Assembly (NCBI RefSeq): GCF_004151485.1
Contig: NZ_SBFF01000004.1
Location: 1 to 64,000, forward strand
Source of the DNA: Sphingosinicella sp. CPCC 101087
GTDB lineage: Bacteria > Pseudomonadota > Alphaproteobacteria > Sphingomonadales > Sphingomonadaceae
Direction: 5' to 3'
Length of the DNA: 64,000 nt
The notes beneath the pieces were generated by a model. The model was not told the origin of the DNA. It was given only the letters and a program-made list of their open reading frames with translations, and did not search any database. Made by a program: the position numbers and the translations under genes. This document shows positions 1 to 11,531 of this stretch, in pieces (position 1 is the first letter of the stretch; every line of letters starts with the position of its first letter).

Positions 1-2123
1 TCGTCGGCATTGCCGCCGTCGAGCGTATCGGCGAAGTTGCTGCCTTCCAGCTTCTCGATGCCGATATATTTGTCGCCGGCCGCATCGCCGACCGTTCCCT
101 TCCTGCTGGCCAGCGAGGCATGGACCCCGGCGTCGGCGTCCATGTAGCTCGCCGTATCGAAGCCGGCGCCGCCGTTCAGCGTGTCGCCGCCTTCCCGGCC
201 CATCAGCACGTCGTCGCCGCCATTGCCCGTGAGGACGTTGACGGTGCTGTTGCCGATGATGACGTCGTCGCCGCCGCCGCCGGTGGCATTCTCGATCACC
301 ACGTGCCGGGCGATCGTGTAGCCGCCGAAAACGTCTTCGACATAGGACATGACACCGCCGCCGGTCGGGCTGTAGTCGATGGTTGCGGCCAGCAGGTCGA
401 TCCGCGCGTTGCGGTTGCCCGAATAGCGAATCTCGTCGGTACCGCCGGTATCCCAGATCGTTTCGTAATAGACACCGGGATCGTTGGCATCGCCGAGCTC
501 GTAGACGTCATTGCCCGTGGCGTGGGCATTGATGATCCCGTAGCGCTCCTGGAGCGCGGCGATGTCGAACGCGCTGAGCGTGCCCGACCAGCCGCTGTCG
601 ACGTTCGCCGCCGTGAGCGGCGTGGCGCCGTTGGGGCCCGTCGGCCAGGAGTCGTTGTAGGACATCACGGTGTAGACGCCCTGGTTGAGGTCGTAGACGC
701 CGAAACTGGCCGAGCCGGTCACGCCCGCCAGAATCTCCGAGCCGCCACCCGTATCGTGCGGATGCGCCAGGCCGTGAGCATGGCCGAACTCGTGCAGGAC
801 GACTCCGAAATCGAAGCCGCCCTGGGTCAGGCCCTGCTGCTGGTCGAACAGCCATCCGCCATTGTCGACGTTGAACGCGCCGATGCCCTGCGCGTCGCCG
901 TAGGTCGGATCCTGCGGATAGAAGTAGGCACCATATTGCTCGGACGTCGTGGTGATGAGACGGAAGTCGGCCTCGCTGGAGTCGGTCGTCTCTTCATAGG
1001 TGAAGCCGAGAATCTTGCTGTACTCGCTGAGCACGACCATGACCTGCTGCTTCTCCCAGGCATTCCAGCCGAAGGAAGGCAGTGGATCGACGCCATTGTC
1101 GGCGAGCTCGCCGAAGCTTTCTCCCTCGACGGCGAAATAGACATGAACGATTCCGTCGTCGCCCGGATCGATGTTCGCGGCATCGTCCCAGATGAGCGAT
1201 TCCAGCGGGTCAAGCGTCGACAGGTCCATTTCCTGGGACGTGATCGAATAGCCGCCCGTATAAGGATAGTAAGACTGCACATCGAGATAATAGGTGCCGC
1301 TTTCTTCGGCGAAGAACGAGATGCGCGAGTTGATATCGGTCGGGAAGCCGATATCGTCATTCTGGGTGATCAGGCTGCCGTCGGAATTGTAGAGGAAGAC
1401 CCAGGGGTCCAGCTCGCCCGGCGGAAGATCGGCATAATCCGACATATGGTCCGCGCCGCCCGCGACCTCGATCGTGTAGAACTTCCCGGCCTCGACCTCG
1501 AGCTTGTAGGTGTCGGTCTCGCCCGCGAAGAAGTAGACGAAGGGATCGGTGCCGTCGATGAAGCCGTAGGTGACACCGTTCAGGTTCAGGTCCACGGCCC
1601 CTTCGAACGTGTCGGGGACGATATCCTCTTCGGGCTGCGCCAGCAGATCGAGCGTATATTCCCCGGTGACGCCCAGGCCCGGAAAGGCCATGACCGCGGC
1701 ATAATAGGTGCCGGTATATTCCGCCGTGAAGGTGAGGAGGGACATTCTGCCCGCGCCGCCGTCATCGTCTTCGGCAATCACCGAGAGCGTGTCGTCGGCG
1801 AGAAGGAGGAGCGTATCCTCGAGCGGCTCGCCGCCGCTGCCATAAGCCGACAGCATGTAGGTCTGCCCCTCGACCACCTCGAACGAATAGACGTCCTGCT
1901 CCTCGTCCGAACCGATATTCCCGGTGACGAGGATCTCCGGCGGGACGGAGACCGGCGACTGCGTCAGGCCGGCAAATTCCGCGCCGGCAAGAGAGCTGTC
2001 CAGATAACTTACCGGGGCGGCGAGCTTGGAACTGCTGCCCGAATGCATGTAAGCACAGTCGAAAATATCAAACTCTACCGCGACGATATTCTTTTCGGCG
2101 TTGATCAGATGAGCCGGTCTCAT
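1..2123 (-). CDS. Secreted M10 (serralysin-type) zinc metalloprotease, 3' end outside the window
   Basis: Extracellular zinc endopeptidase; the first 707 codons are visible. The ATG at 2123 (MRPAHLINAEKN) has an AGGGGAG ribosome site 11 bases upstream. There is no N-terminal signal peptide, which fits export by a type I system. Two pre-peptidase C-terminal (PPC)-like beta domains lie at about residues 55-165 and 175-290. The zinc site HEFGHAHGLAH is at 444-454 and the Met-turn VMSYND has its Met at 487. Glycine/aspartate RTX calcium repeats (GGGGDD, GNGGDD, GGAGFD) begin near residue 608 and run to the window edge. Domain order PPC-PPC-protease-RTX differs from classical serralysins, where the catalytic domain is near the N terminus. 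Family call is firm; substrate is unknown and no secretion genes are in view. Confidence 0.92.
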   Translation of the reverse strand, partial: MRPAHLINAEKNIVAVEFDIFDCAYMHSGSSSKLAAPVSYLDSSLAGAEFAGLTQSPVSVPPEILVTGNIGSDEEQDVYSFEVVEGQTYMLSAYGSGGEPLEDTLLLLADDTLSVIAEDDDGGAGRMSLLTFTAEYTGTYYAAVMAFPGLGVTGEYTLDLLAQPEEDIVPDTFEGAVDLNLNGVTYGFIDGTDPFVYFFAGETDTYKLEVEAGKFYTIEVAGGADHMSDYADLPPGELDPWVFLYNSDGSLITQNDDIGFPTDINSRISFFAEESGTYYLDVQSYYPYTGGYSITSQEMDLSTLDPLESLIWDDAANIDPGDDGIVHVYFAVEGESFGELADNGVDPLPSFGWNAWEKQQVMVVLSEYSKILGFTYEETTDSSEADFRLITTTSEQYGAYFYPQDPTYGDAQGIGAFNVDNGGWLFDQQQGLTQGGFDFGVVLHEFGHAHGLAHPHDTGGGSEILAGVTGSASFGVYDLNQGVYTVMSYNDSWPTGPNGATPLTAANVDSGWSGTLSAFDIAALQERYGIINAHATGNDVYELGDANDPGVYYETIWDTGGTDEIRYSGNRNARIDLLAATIDYSPTGGGVMSYVEDVFGGYTIARHVVIENATGGGGDDVIIGNSTVNVLTGNGGDDVLMGREGGDTLNGGAGFDTASYMDADAGVHASLASRKGTVGDAAGDKYIGIEKLEGSNFADTLDGGNAD

Positions 2124-2196
2124 GATGATTGGAACTCCCCTGTTTGTATTGCCAGTGCCGGCAACAGATCATAGTTTGGGACGTTGGACAACTGCT

Positions 2197-2586
2197 TTGA
2201 AACCATCTTTCTTAACTCGTCGAAGTGCCGGACGGCCTGCACTTGCTGCGGCAGCGACGCTTGCCACACTTGCGGTTTCGGCTTGCTCCGCGGCCCCCGC
2301 GCAGCCCCAGCTTTCCAACCCTGCACAGGAGGCGCCGGTGGCCGGAGAACCAGGCGCAGACGGCGGCGAGACGGGAGTCGCCAACCTCCCTTATGCTCGC
2401 GGGCGCGTCTTTCATTCTCTCGACGAATATCTTGGGCATCTGGAGGCGAACGGCGCGATCGACCTTCCTTATTGGCGAGAGGTTCGGCCCGGCGTCTACG
2501 AATGGGTCGTCCGCATGACCGGAGCCGGCGAGCGCGAGACGGCCACGCGCCAGGAGCTGATGCGGCGCTACGGCTTCGGCCGCTGA
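2197..2586 (+). CDS. Small lipoprotein of unknown function
   Basis: I do not recognise the family. From a TTG at 2197 the protein is 129 residues: a basic start (KPSFLTRR), a hydrophobic run and a lipobox ending in Cys30 (LAVSAC), so a lipoprotein signal is likely. An in-frame ATG at 2122 would put the Cys at residue 55, too far for such a signal, so I prefer the TTG although its ribosome site is poor. The mature part is Ala/Pro/Gly-rich, then a compact C-terminal segment (about residues 70-129) with LDEYLGHLE and PGVYEWVVR that looks folded. It is divergent from the metalloprotease. A weak promoter-like pair TTGCCA (2149-2154) and TAGTTT (2172-2177) with 17-base spacing lies just upstream. 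Confidence 0.55.
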   Translation: MKPSFLTRRSAGRPALAAAATLATLAVSACSAAPAQPQLSNPAQEAPVAGEPGADGGETGVANLPYARGRVFHSLDEYLGHLEANGAIDLPYWREVRPGVYEWVVRMTGAGERETATRQELMRRYGFGR

Positions 2587-2646
2587 CGGCCCAAGCGCGG
2601 GCGGACCCCGTCAGTCTTGCGGCGGGAAGGCTGGCGCAGGCTTGCG

Positions 2647-3462
2647 TCAGGTGGCGAAAAGCCCGTGCGGATCGCTCATCGCCAGCAGCGAGTCGCTGCG
2701 CGCCAAGGCGGCCAGGGTAAGACCCGATTCGGCCGCGCGGGCGACCGCTAGGCTCGTTGGCGCGGAGATCGTGACCAGCATAGGGATCCCGGCAAGCGCC
2801 GCTTTCTCGACCAGTTCGTAGGAGCAGCGCGCGGTGAGCAGGGCGAAGCCAGCCGAGAGATCGCGCCCCTCACGCAGGCAATGCCCGATCAGCTTGTCGA
2901 AGGCATTGTGACGGCCGACATCCTCCCGCGCCGCAAGCACCGCACCGCCGGCATCGCACAAGGCGGCCGCGTGGACGGCGCCGGTGGCCTCGTTGAGCGG
3001 CTGATGCGCCCGAATGGCCTCCAGCGCGCGGAAGATGGCGGACGGCGCTACCCCGCGGTCGGGCGCAGGCACTTGCGGGAGCGGCCGGAGCGCCTGCTCG
3101 AGATTCTCGATCCCGCACAGTCCGCAGCTCGACTCGCCGACCCGGTGGCGGACCCGCTGCAGCACGCGCCCATGCCGTTCCGGCGCGAGCTCGATGCCGA
3201 GCAGCATTCCGTCGTCAGCCTCGCGCACATCGACTCCGACGACGTCCGCGGCGCTTTCGATCAGCCGCTCCGAACGGGCGAAACCATAAGCGAAATCCTC
3301 CAGATCGTGCGGTGTCGCCATCATCACCGCATAGCCGATGCCGAGAAAGCTCACCGCCACCGGAACCTCGGCGGGGACCTTGCGCTCCCCCACCGAGCGA
3401 CTGCCGTCCGCACCGACCCGGCAGGCGCGGAGGGTGGTGACAAATTGTATGCGTTGCTGCAT
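2647..3462 (-). CDS. fdhD: Formate dehydrogenase accessory sulfurtransferase FdhD
   Basis: FdhD passes sulfur from a cysteine desulfurase to the molybdenum cofactor and is needed for active formate dehydrogenase. The 271-residue protein has the family CxxC motif (C113-G-L-C116) and the conserved GRHNAFDK segment near residue 183. I start at the ATG at 3462 because AAGGA lies four bases upstream; in-frame ATGs at 3474 and 3480 are alternatives. It is divergent from metF with only 38 bases between starts. Its place beside metF, ligM and purU fits: formate released from the demethylation methyl group must be oxidised to CO2. No formate dehydrogenase structural gene lies in the window. Confidence 0.92.
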   Translation of the reverse strand: MQQRIQFVTTLRACRVGADGSRSVGERKVPAEVPVAVSFLGIGYAVMMATPHDLEDFAYGFARSERLIESAADVVGVDVREADDGMLLGIELAPERHGRVLQRVRHRVGESSCGLCGIENLEQALRPLPQVPAPDRGVAPSAIFRALEAIRAHQPLNEATGAVHAAALCDAGGAVLAAREDVGRHNAFDKLIGHCLREGRDLSAGFALLTARCSYELVEKAALAGIPMLVTISAPTSLAVARAAESGLTLAALARSDSLLAMSDPHGLFAT

Positions 3463-3500
3463 ATTGTCCTTCATGATCATGAACGCATCGGCAGGATGAA

Positions 3501-4370
3501 ATGGCGACAATAGCTCAGGATAGCGATGCCAAGGCGGCCTTGGCGAGGCTGCTCGACAATTATTCGGCGGAGATCACCACGCGGGATCACAAATCGCTCG
3601 ACGCCGCCGGCGAGCTGCTCCGGCCGCAGACGCGAGTGTTCATCGCCTCCTTCCCGAAGGACACGGTCGAGGATTTCATCCGCGGCGCGGTGAAACTGCA
3701 CCGCGCCGGCATGGTCGCCATTCCGCATATCGTCGCGCGCAACATTCCGAGCCGTGCCGTCCTCGACGACATGCTGGCCCGCCTCTCGGGGGAAGCCGGT
3801 GTCGACCGTGCCCATGTCGTCGGCGGCGACCGCGACAAGCCGGTGGGCGAATATGATGCGGCGCTTCAGCTGCTCGAGACCGGCTTGTTCGAGAAATACG
3901 GCATCAACCGCATTGCGCTCGCTTGCTATCCCGAAGGCCATCCGCGCATCCCCGACGACGTGCTCGAGAAGGCGCGCGCCGAGAAGATGGAGGTGGCCGC
4001 GCGAGCGGGGCTGTCGGTCTGGCTGGTCAGCCAGTTCGCCTTCGAGTCCGCGCCCATCGTCGCGCTGGCGCGCCGGATGCGCGGCCAGGGGATCGACGTC
4101 CCCTACCGGGTCGGGGTCGCAGGACCGGCCGATCGCTCGACCCTGCTCAAATATGCGATGCTGTGCGGCGTCGGCACGTCGCTTCGAGCGCTCAAGGAGC
4201 GTTCCGGCCTGGCCCGATCGATGGCGGCGGGAGAGACTCCCGAAGCCTTGCTCACCGACATCGCTTTGGCTCGCGAGGCAGAGCCCGCGCTCGGCATCGA
4301 CGGCGTCCATTTCTTCACCTTCGGCTCGCTGATGAAGACGGCGAAATGGGTGGAGAGCATCCGCGGCTGA
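3501..4370 (+). CDS. metF: Methylenetetrahydrofolate reductase family protein (MetF)
   Basis: FAD-dependent TIM-barrel enzyme of 289 residues interconverting 5,10-methylene-THF and 5-methyl-THF. Family features visible are ASFPKD near residue 50, the HVVGGDRDKP segment near residue 107 and LACYPEGHPR near 140. The start ATG at 3501 follows AGGA. In Sphingobium SYK-6 metF is linked to ligM, where the enzyme runs oxidatively, turning the 5-methyl-THF made by LigM into methylene-THF; the same role is inferred here because ligM is the convergent neighbour. It could also serve methionine synthesis. The protein resembles the divergent sphingomonad MetF linked to lignin genes more than the typical biosynthetic enzyme, judged by eye only. 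Confidence 0.88.
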   Translation: MATIAQDSDAKAALARLLDNYSAEITTRDHKSLDAAGELLRPQTRVFIASFPKDTVEDFIRGAVKLHRAGMVAIPHIVARNIPSRAVLDDMLARLSGEAGVDRAHVVGGDRDKPVGEYDAALQLLETGLFEKYGINRIALACYPEGHPRIPDDVLEKARAEKMEVAARAGLSVWLVSQFAFESAPIVALARRMRGQGIDVPYRVGVAGPADRSTLLKYAMLCGVGTSLRALKERSGLARSMAAGETPEALLTDIALAREAEPALGIDGVHFFTFGSLMKTAKWVESIRG

Positions 4371-4525
4371 ATCGCGCGAGCGGTCCGGGCGATCCGCTCT
4401 TCCGTGTCGCGCCGAAACGCCGACACGCAGAGGTGACCGGCGCGAGCAGAGCCATCGTCCAGGCCGGTCGGCTCACCCGGCACAAGGGGCCCGCTTTGCC
4501 CGCGCTGCGCCGCTTTGCGCCTTTG

Positions 4526-4566
4526 CAGGAAAGTCCCGCGCGCGTGATGCGCGCGGGACTTTCCTG
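4526..4566. terminator. Perfect 18-bp hairpin between convergent metF and ligM
   Basis: Arms 4526-4543 and 4549-4566 are exact reverse complements over 18 bp with a 5-base loop (GTGAT). The core is AAGTCCCGCGCGC. There is no long T-run on either side, but the stem is very stable and sits between two convergent genes, so a bidirectional terminator is the simplest reading. The rest of the 253-base gap shows no gene. Confidence 0.8.
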
Positions 4567-4623
4567 GCCTTCGGCTCTGAGCGAATGGACGGCGGCGGGG
4601 GAGATCCCCGCCGCCTGCTCCGT

Positions 4624-6045
<1,422 letters not shown>

Positions 6046-6181
6046 TCACTTTCGAAATCGGTTGGCGATGAAGGGTTCCGGCGCCCCGCACCAGCCCTTC
6101 CAGGCCGATCGGCGGAATCGCGGAATCCCTTCGTAAAAAGCCTTCTGGCCCTCTTCGAAATAATATGCAACACAAACGAAT

Positions 6182-7036
6182 ATGACGACGAAAGCCTATA
6201 TCCTCACCCTCTCGTGCGGCGACCGTTCCGGCCTGGTGGCGGCCGTCGCTGGCCTGCTGTTCGAAATGGGCGGCAACATCCTCGAAGCGCAGCAGTTCGA
6301 CGATGTCGAAACGGGGCGATTCTTCATGCGCGTGCTGTTCGATCTGGACGGCGACGCGAGCGCCTTGCGCGACCGATTCGCGCCGCTGGCGGCCGAGCAC
6401 GGAATGGAATGGCGGCTACGGCCGACGGACGAGCGCAAGAAGGTCATGATGCTCGTGTCGAAGTTCGATCACTGCCTCGGCGACCTGCTCTACCGGACCC
6501 GCATCGGGGAGATGAACATGGAGGTGGTCGGGATCATCTCGAACCACCCGCGCGAGGTGCTGCAGACCTCCATGATCGGCGACATCCCTTATCATCACCT
6601 GCCGATCACCAAGGAGACGAAGCCGCAGCAGGAAGCGCAGATCAAGGCGCTGATCGACGAAAGCGGCGCGGAGCTGGTCGTGCTCGCCCGCTACATGCAG
6701 ATCCTGTCCGACGACCTTTCGGCCTTCCTGCACGGCCGCTGCGTGAACATCCATCACAGCTTCCTGCCGGGCTTCAAGGGCGCCAAGCCCTACCACCAGG
6801 CCCATGCGCGCGGCGTGAAGATGATCGGAGCGACCGCGCATTTCGTCACCGCCGACCTCGACGAGGGGCCGATCATCGCCCAGGACGTCGAGCATATCAC
6901 CCATGCCGACACGCCCGACGACCTGGTCCGCAAGGGCCGCGACATCGAGCGCCGCGTCCTGGCGCGCGCGGTCCACTATCTTCTCGAGGACCGCGTGCTC
7001 CTCAACGGCGTGAAGACGGTGGTGTTCGCGGGCTGA
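6182..7036 (+). CDS. purU: Formyltetrahydrofolate deformylase
   Basis: PurU hydrolyses 10-formyl-THF to formate and THF. The 284-residue protein has an N-terminal ACT regulatory domain (about residues 5-85, beginning [20 protein letters not shown]) and a C-terminal formyltransferase-fold domain with [17 protein letters not shown] and the downstream Asp in [11 protein letters not shown]. Divergent from ligM across 151 bases. The start has no clear ribosome site; a TAATAT box at 6161-6166 would give a very short leader. In the context of LigM and MetF it would empty the one-carbon pool as formate, regenerate THF for further demethylation, and supply formate dehydrogenase, which needs FdhD. Confidence 0.93.
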   Translation: MTTKAYILTLSCGDRSGLVAAVAGLLFEMGGNILEAQQFDDVETGRFFMRVLFDLDGDASALRDRFAPLAAEHGMEWRLRPTDERKKVMMLVSKFDHCLGDLLYRTRIGEMNMEVVGIISNHPREVLQTSMIGDIPYHHLPITKETKPQQEAQIKALIDESGAELVVLARYMQILSDDLSAFLHGRCVNIHHSFLPGFKGAKPYHQAHARGVKMIGATAHFVTADLDEGPIIAQDVEHITHADTPDDLVRKGRDIERRVLARAVHYLLEDRVLLNGVKTVVFAG

Positions 7037-7092
7037 TCCTGCCCGGACGGCGCGAGTCGGAAGCCCAGCGTCTCCCGGGATGACGGCGGAAG

Positions 7093-9029
<1,937 letters not shown>

Positions 9030-9053
9030 GCCAGACCCCGGACATATTTGGCC

Positions 9054-9728
9054 TCACACATATTTGAGGCCGAGCGACTCCAGCTTGCCGCGCATGTCGT
9101 AAAGATCGAGCCCAAGCTCGCCCGCAGCGAGACGTCGGCGCTTCTCTTCCTCATTGGCCTCGCGGGCGCGAGCCTTCTCGAGCACGGCCTCGGCGTCGGC
9201 GCGGGGCACGATGCACACACCGTCATCGTCGGCGACGACCACATCGCCCGGATTGACGATCGCGCCGGCGCAGACGATCGGCACGTTGACCGATCCCAGG
9301 GTCGCCTTGATCGTGCCCTGGGCGGAGATCGCCTTCGACCAGACCGGGAAGCCCATCGCCTCGAGGTCGCGAACGTCGCGCACGCCGGCCTCGATCACCA
9401 GCCCGCGGCAGCCGCGCGCCATCGCCGAGGTCGCCAGCAGGTCTCCGAAATAGCCGTCGTCGCAGGGGCTGGTCGGTGCGAGCACCAGGACGTCGCCTTC
9501 CCGGAGCTGCTCGACGGCGACGTGGACCATCCAATTGTCGCCGGGAGGCGCCGAAATGGTGACCGCCGATCCGGCGATGCGGGCGCCGCCATATATGGGG
9601 CGCATATAGCTGCGCATGAGCCCGGTACGCCCCTGCGCTTCGTGCACCGTCGCGACGCCGCTGGCGCCCAGGCCGTCCACGACGTCGATGGGCGCACGCT
9701 CGATATTCTGGACTACGATCCCGGACAT
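9054..9728 (-). CDS. ligK: 4-carboxy-4-hydroxy-2-oxoadipate aldolase
   Basis: LigK cleaves 4-carboxy-4-hydroxy-2-oxoadipate to pyruvate and oxaloacetate, the last step of the pathway. A 224-residue class II HMG/CHA aldolase of the RraA-like fold. The family metal/substrate motif D-X20-R-D is intact: Asp96, then Arg117 and Asp118 in IEAGVRD. The ATG at 9728 ([13 protein letters not shown]) follows GGAGGG at ideal spacing, so I prefer it to the ATG four codons upstream. First gene of ligK-ligU-ligI and divergent from the aldehyde dehydrogenase at 9893; the 164-base gap contains a 21-bp palindrome likely used for control. Confidence 0.94.
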   Translation of the reverse strand: MSGIVVQNIERAPIDVVDGLGASGVATVHEAQGRTGLMRSYMRPIYGGARIAGSAVTISAPPGDNWMVHVAVEQLREGDVLVLAPTSPCDDGYFGDLLATSAMARGCRGLVIEAGVRDVRDLEAMGFPVWSKAISAQGTIKATLGSVNVPIVCAGAIVNPGDVVVADDDGVCIVPRADAEAVLEKARAREANEEEKRRRLAAGELGLDLYDMRGKLESLGLKYV

Positions 9729-9842
9729 GCGTCCCTCCAATCCTTCGAGCCCCGCGCGGGCAAATTCGATCTGACCAGCGGCTATAAGGAGACGCTATTC
9801 GAGGTCGGCAGGTCTGGACTCGCAATGGCATCGCTTCCAGAT

Positions 9843-9863
9843 GATGTTAGAGTCACTGACATC
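9843..9863. promoter_or_regulatory. 21-bp palindrome, candidate LysR-type operator
   Basis: GATGTTAG (9843-9850), five bases, CTGACATC (9856-9863). The arms match 7 of 8. It lies 30 bases upstream of the aldehyde dehydrogenase start and 115 bases from the ligK start, between the divergent operons. Size and position suit a LysR-type activator such as the one encoded at 11532; the link is inference. Confidence 0.5.
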
Positions 9864-9892
9864 CTGGACCTCGGCTGGAGAGGAAGATCGGC

Positions 9893-11347
9893 ATGAACGA
9901 GTATCTGAAGCATTATATCGACGGCCAGTGGACCGACAGCGAAGGCGACAGGCGACACGAAGTGATCAATCCGGCCACCGAGGAAGTCGCTTCGGTGGTC
10001 ATGCTCGGCAGCCAGGCCGACGTCGACAAGGCCGTCGCGGCCGCGCGGCGCGCCTTCGAGACCTTCTCCCTGACCGGCAAGGCGGAACGGGCCGCCCTGC
10101 TCGCCCGGGTGATCGAGGAATATAAGAAGCGCATTCCGGACATCGCCCGGTCGATCTCCGAGGAGATGGGTGCGCCGATCTCGCTGTCGATGACCGCCCA
10201 GGCCGGATCTGGGCTGGGCCACCTGGCTTCGACCCTGGAGGCGCTCAACGTCTTCGCGTTCGAGGAATCGACGGGCAAGAACAAGGTCATCTACGAACCG
10301 ATCGGCGTGGTCGCCCTGATCACGCCGTGGAACTGGCCGATGAACCAGATCGTGGCCAAGGTCGCCCCGGCGATCGCCGCCGGCAATACGGTGATCCTGA
10401 AGCCGTCCGAGCAGACGCCGGGTTCGGCGAAGGTCTTCGCCGAGGTGATGGACGCCGCCGGCGTTCCGCCGGGCGTGTTCAACCTCGTCCAGGGCGACGG
10501 CCCCGGCGTGGGCGAAGCGCTGGCCCGGCATCCCGAAATCGACATGATCAGCTTCACCGGCTCGACCCGCGCCGGTATCCTCGTCGCCAGGAACGCCGCG
10601 GAAACGGTGAAGCGAGTCCATCAGGAACTTGGCGGCAAGTCGCCCAACATCATCCTGCCGGGCACCCCGCTCGACGCGGCGCTCCCCGGCGGCGCCGGAG
10701 GCGTCCTCCTGAACTCCGGCCAGAGCTGCGTGGCCCCGACGCGCCTGCTCGTCCATCGCTCGCAATATGACGAGGCGCTGGAAAGGCTCGCCGAGATCTT
10801 CGGGTCCAAGGCGGTCGACGATCCAATGAAGGAAGGCAGCCATATCGGCCCGGTCGTCAACCAGAGCCAGTATGACAAGATCCAGGGGCTGATTCAGAAG
10901 GGCATCGACGAAGGCGCCCGGATCGTCGTCGGCGGCCTCGGCCGTCCCGAAGGCAAGGAGAAGGGCTATTATGTGAAGCCCACCGTGTTCGGCGACGTCT
11001 CCAACGACATGACCATCGCGCGCGAGGAGATTTTCGGTCCCGTGCTCGTCGTCATCCCCTACGACACGCTCGACGAGGCGGTGGAGATCGCCAACGACAC
11101 GCCCTACGGGCTCGGCGCCTATATCGCCGGCGATCCCGCCATCGCGAAACAGATCGTTCGGAGAATCCGCGCAGGCAGCGTGTTCGTGAATTCCGGGGGG
11201 CTCGACTTCAACTCGCCGTTCGGCGGCTACAAGCAATCGGGCAATGGCCGCGAGTTCGGGAAGTTCGGGCTCGAGGAATTCTGCGAGATCAAGTCGGTCA
11301 TCGGCGACGTCCCCGCCGACGCCCCTCCGGCAGAGGCTGCGGCCTAG
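9893..11347 (+). CDS. NAD(P)+-dependent aldehyde dehydrogenase
   Basis: A 484-residue ALDH-superfamily enzyme oxidising an aldehyde to its acid. Catalytic features are intact: the cofactor segment PWNWPMNQ near residue 145, the general-base Glu in ELGGKSPN and the nucleophile Cys in NSGQSCVAPTR, then EEIFGPVL. The start has GAGAGGAAG upstream. It is divergent from ligK and lies ahead of the LysR-type regulator, so it is probably co-regulated with ring cleavage. An aromatic aldehyde such as vanillin or protocatechualdehyde is a reasonable guess, but sequence does not show it. It is not LigC, which is encoded separately at 15987. Confidence 0.85.
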   Translation: MNEYLKHYIDGQWTDSEGDRRHEVINPATEEVASVVMLGSQADVDKAVAAARRAFETFSLTGKAERAALLARVIEEYKKRIPDIARSISEEMGAPISLSMTAQAGSGLGHLASTLEALNVFAFEESTGKNKVIYEPIGVVALITPWNWPMNQIVAKVAPAIAAGNTVILKPSEQTPGSAKVFAEVMDAAGVPPGVFNLVQGDGPGVGEALARHPEIDMISFTGSTRAGILVARNAAETVKRVHQELGGKSPNIILPGTPLDAALPGGAGGVLLNSGQSCVAPTRLLVHRSQYDEALERLAEIFGSKAVDDPMKEGSHIGPVVNQSQYDKIQGLIQKGIDEGARIVVGGLGRPEGKEKGYYVKPTVFGDVSNDMTIAREEIFGPVLVVIPYDTLDEAVEIANDTPYGLGAYIAGDPAIAKQIVRRIRAGSVFVNSGGLDFNSPFGGYKQSGNGREFGKFGLEEFCEIKSVIGDVPADAPPAEAAA

Positions 11348-11531
11348 GGCAGGCCAGGCCGGCCCCGCGCCGTTTCCCTGGGGCGTTTGCCGCGGTCCGC
11401 GGCATGGCGCCCCCAGCGTCCGTCATGTGCCGCGTCTCGGCGCCGGCTTCATTCGGCCGCGGCCGGCGGGTGGGACAGCGCCGCTCGGTCGCCGGCCGCG
11501 CGCCGGCATAAGTTTCTGCTATGGACGGGCC

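Noticed and set aside
120-2174. 684-codon open frame on the + strand
   Set aside because: It is antisense to the M10 protease, whose minus-strand reading has the zinc motif, Met-turn and RTX repeats. The + reading is Val/Ala/Arg-rich without family motifs, a known artefact of high-GC coding DNA.
2122-2196. ATG at 2122 as start of the small lipoprotein
   Set aside because: Would place the lipidation Cys at residue 55, too far for a lipoprotein signal, and overlaps the start codon of the protease gene.
6151-6180. TTCG...CGAA flanked AT-rich patch before purU as a member of the TTGTA regulon motif
   Set aside because: The reverse strand begins TTGTGTTGCATA but the rest aligns poorly with the other sites; similarity is not above what an AT-rich promoter would give.
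9893-11347. Calling the ALDH vanillin dehydrogenase (LigV)
   Set aside because: Only general ALDH motifs can be seen; no residue pattern separates LigV from other aldehyde dehydrogenases by eye.
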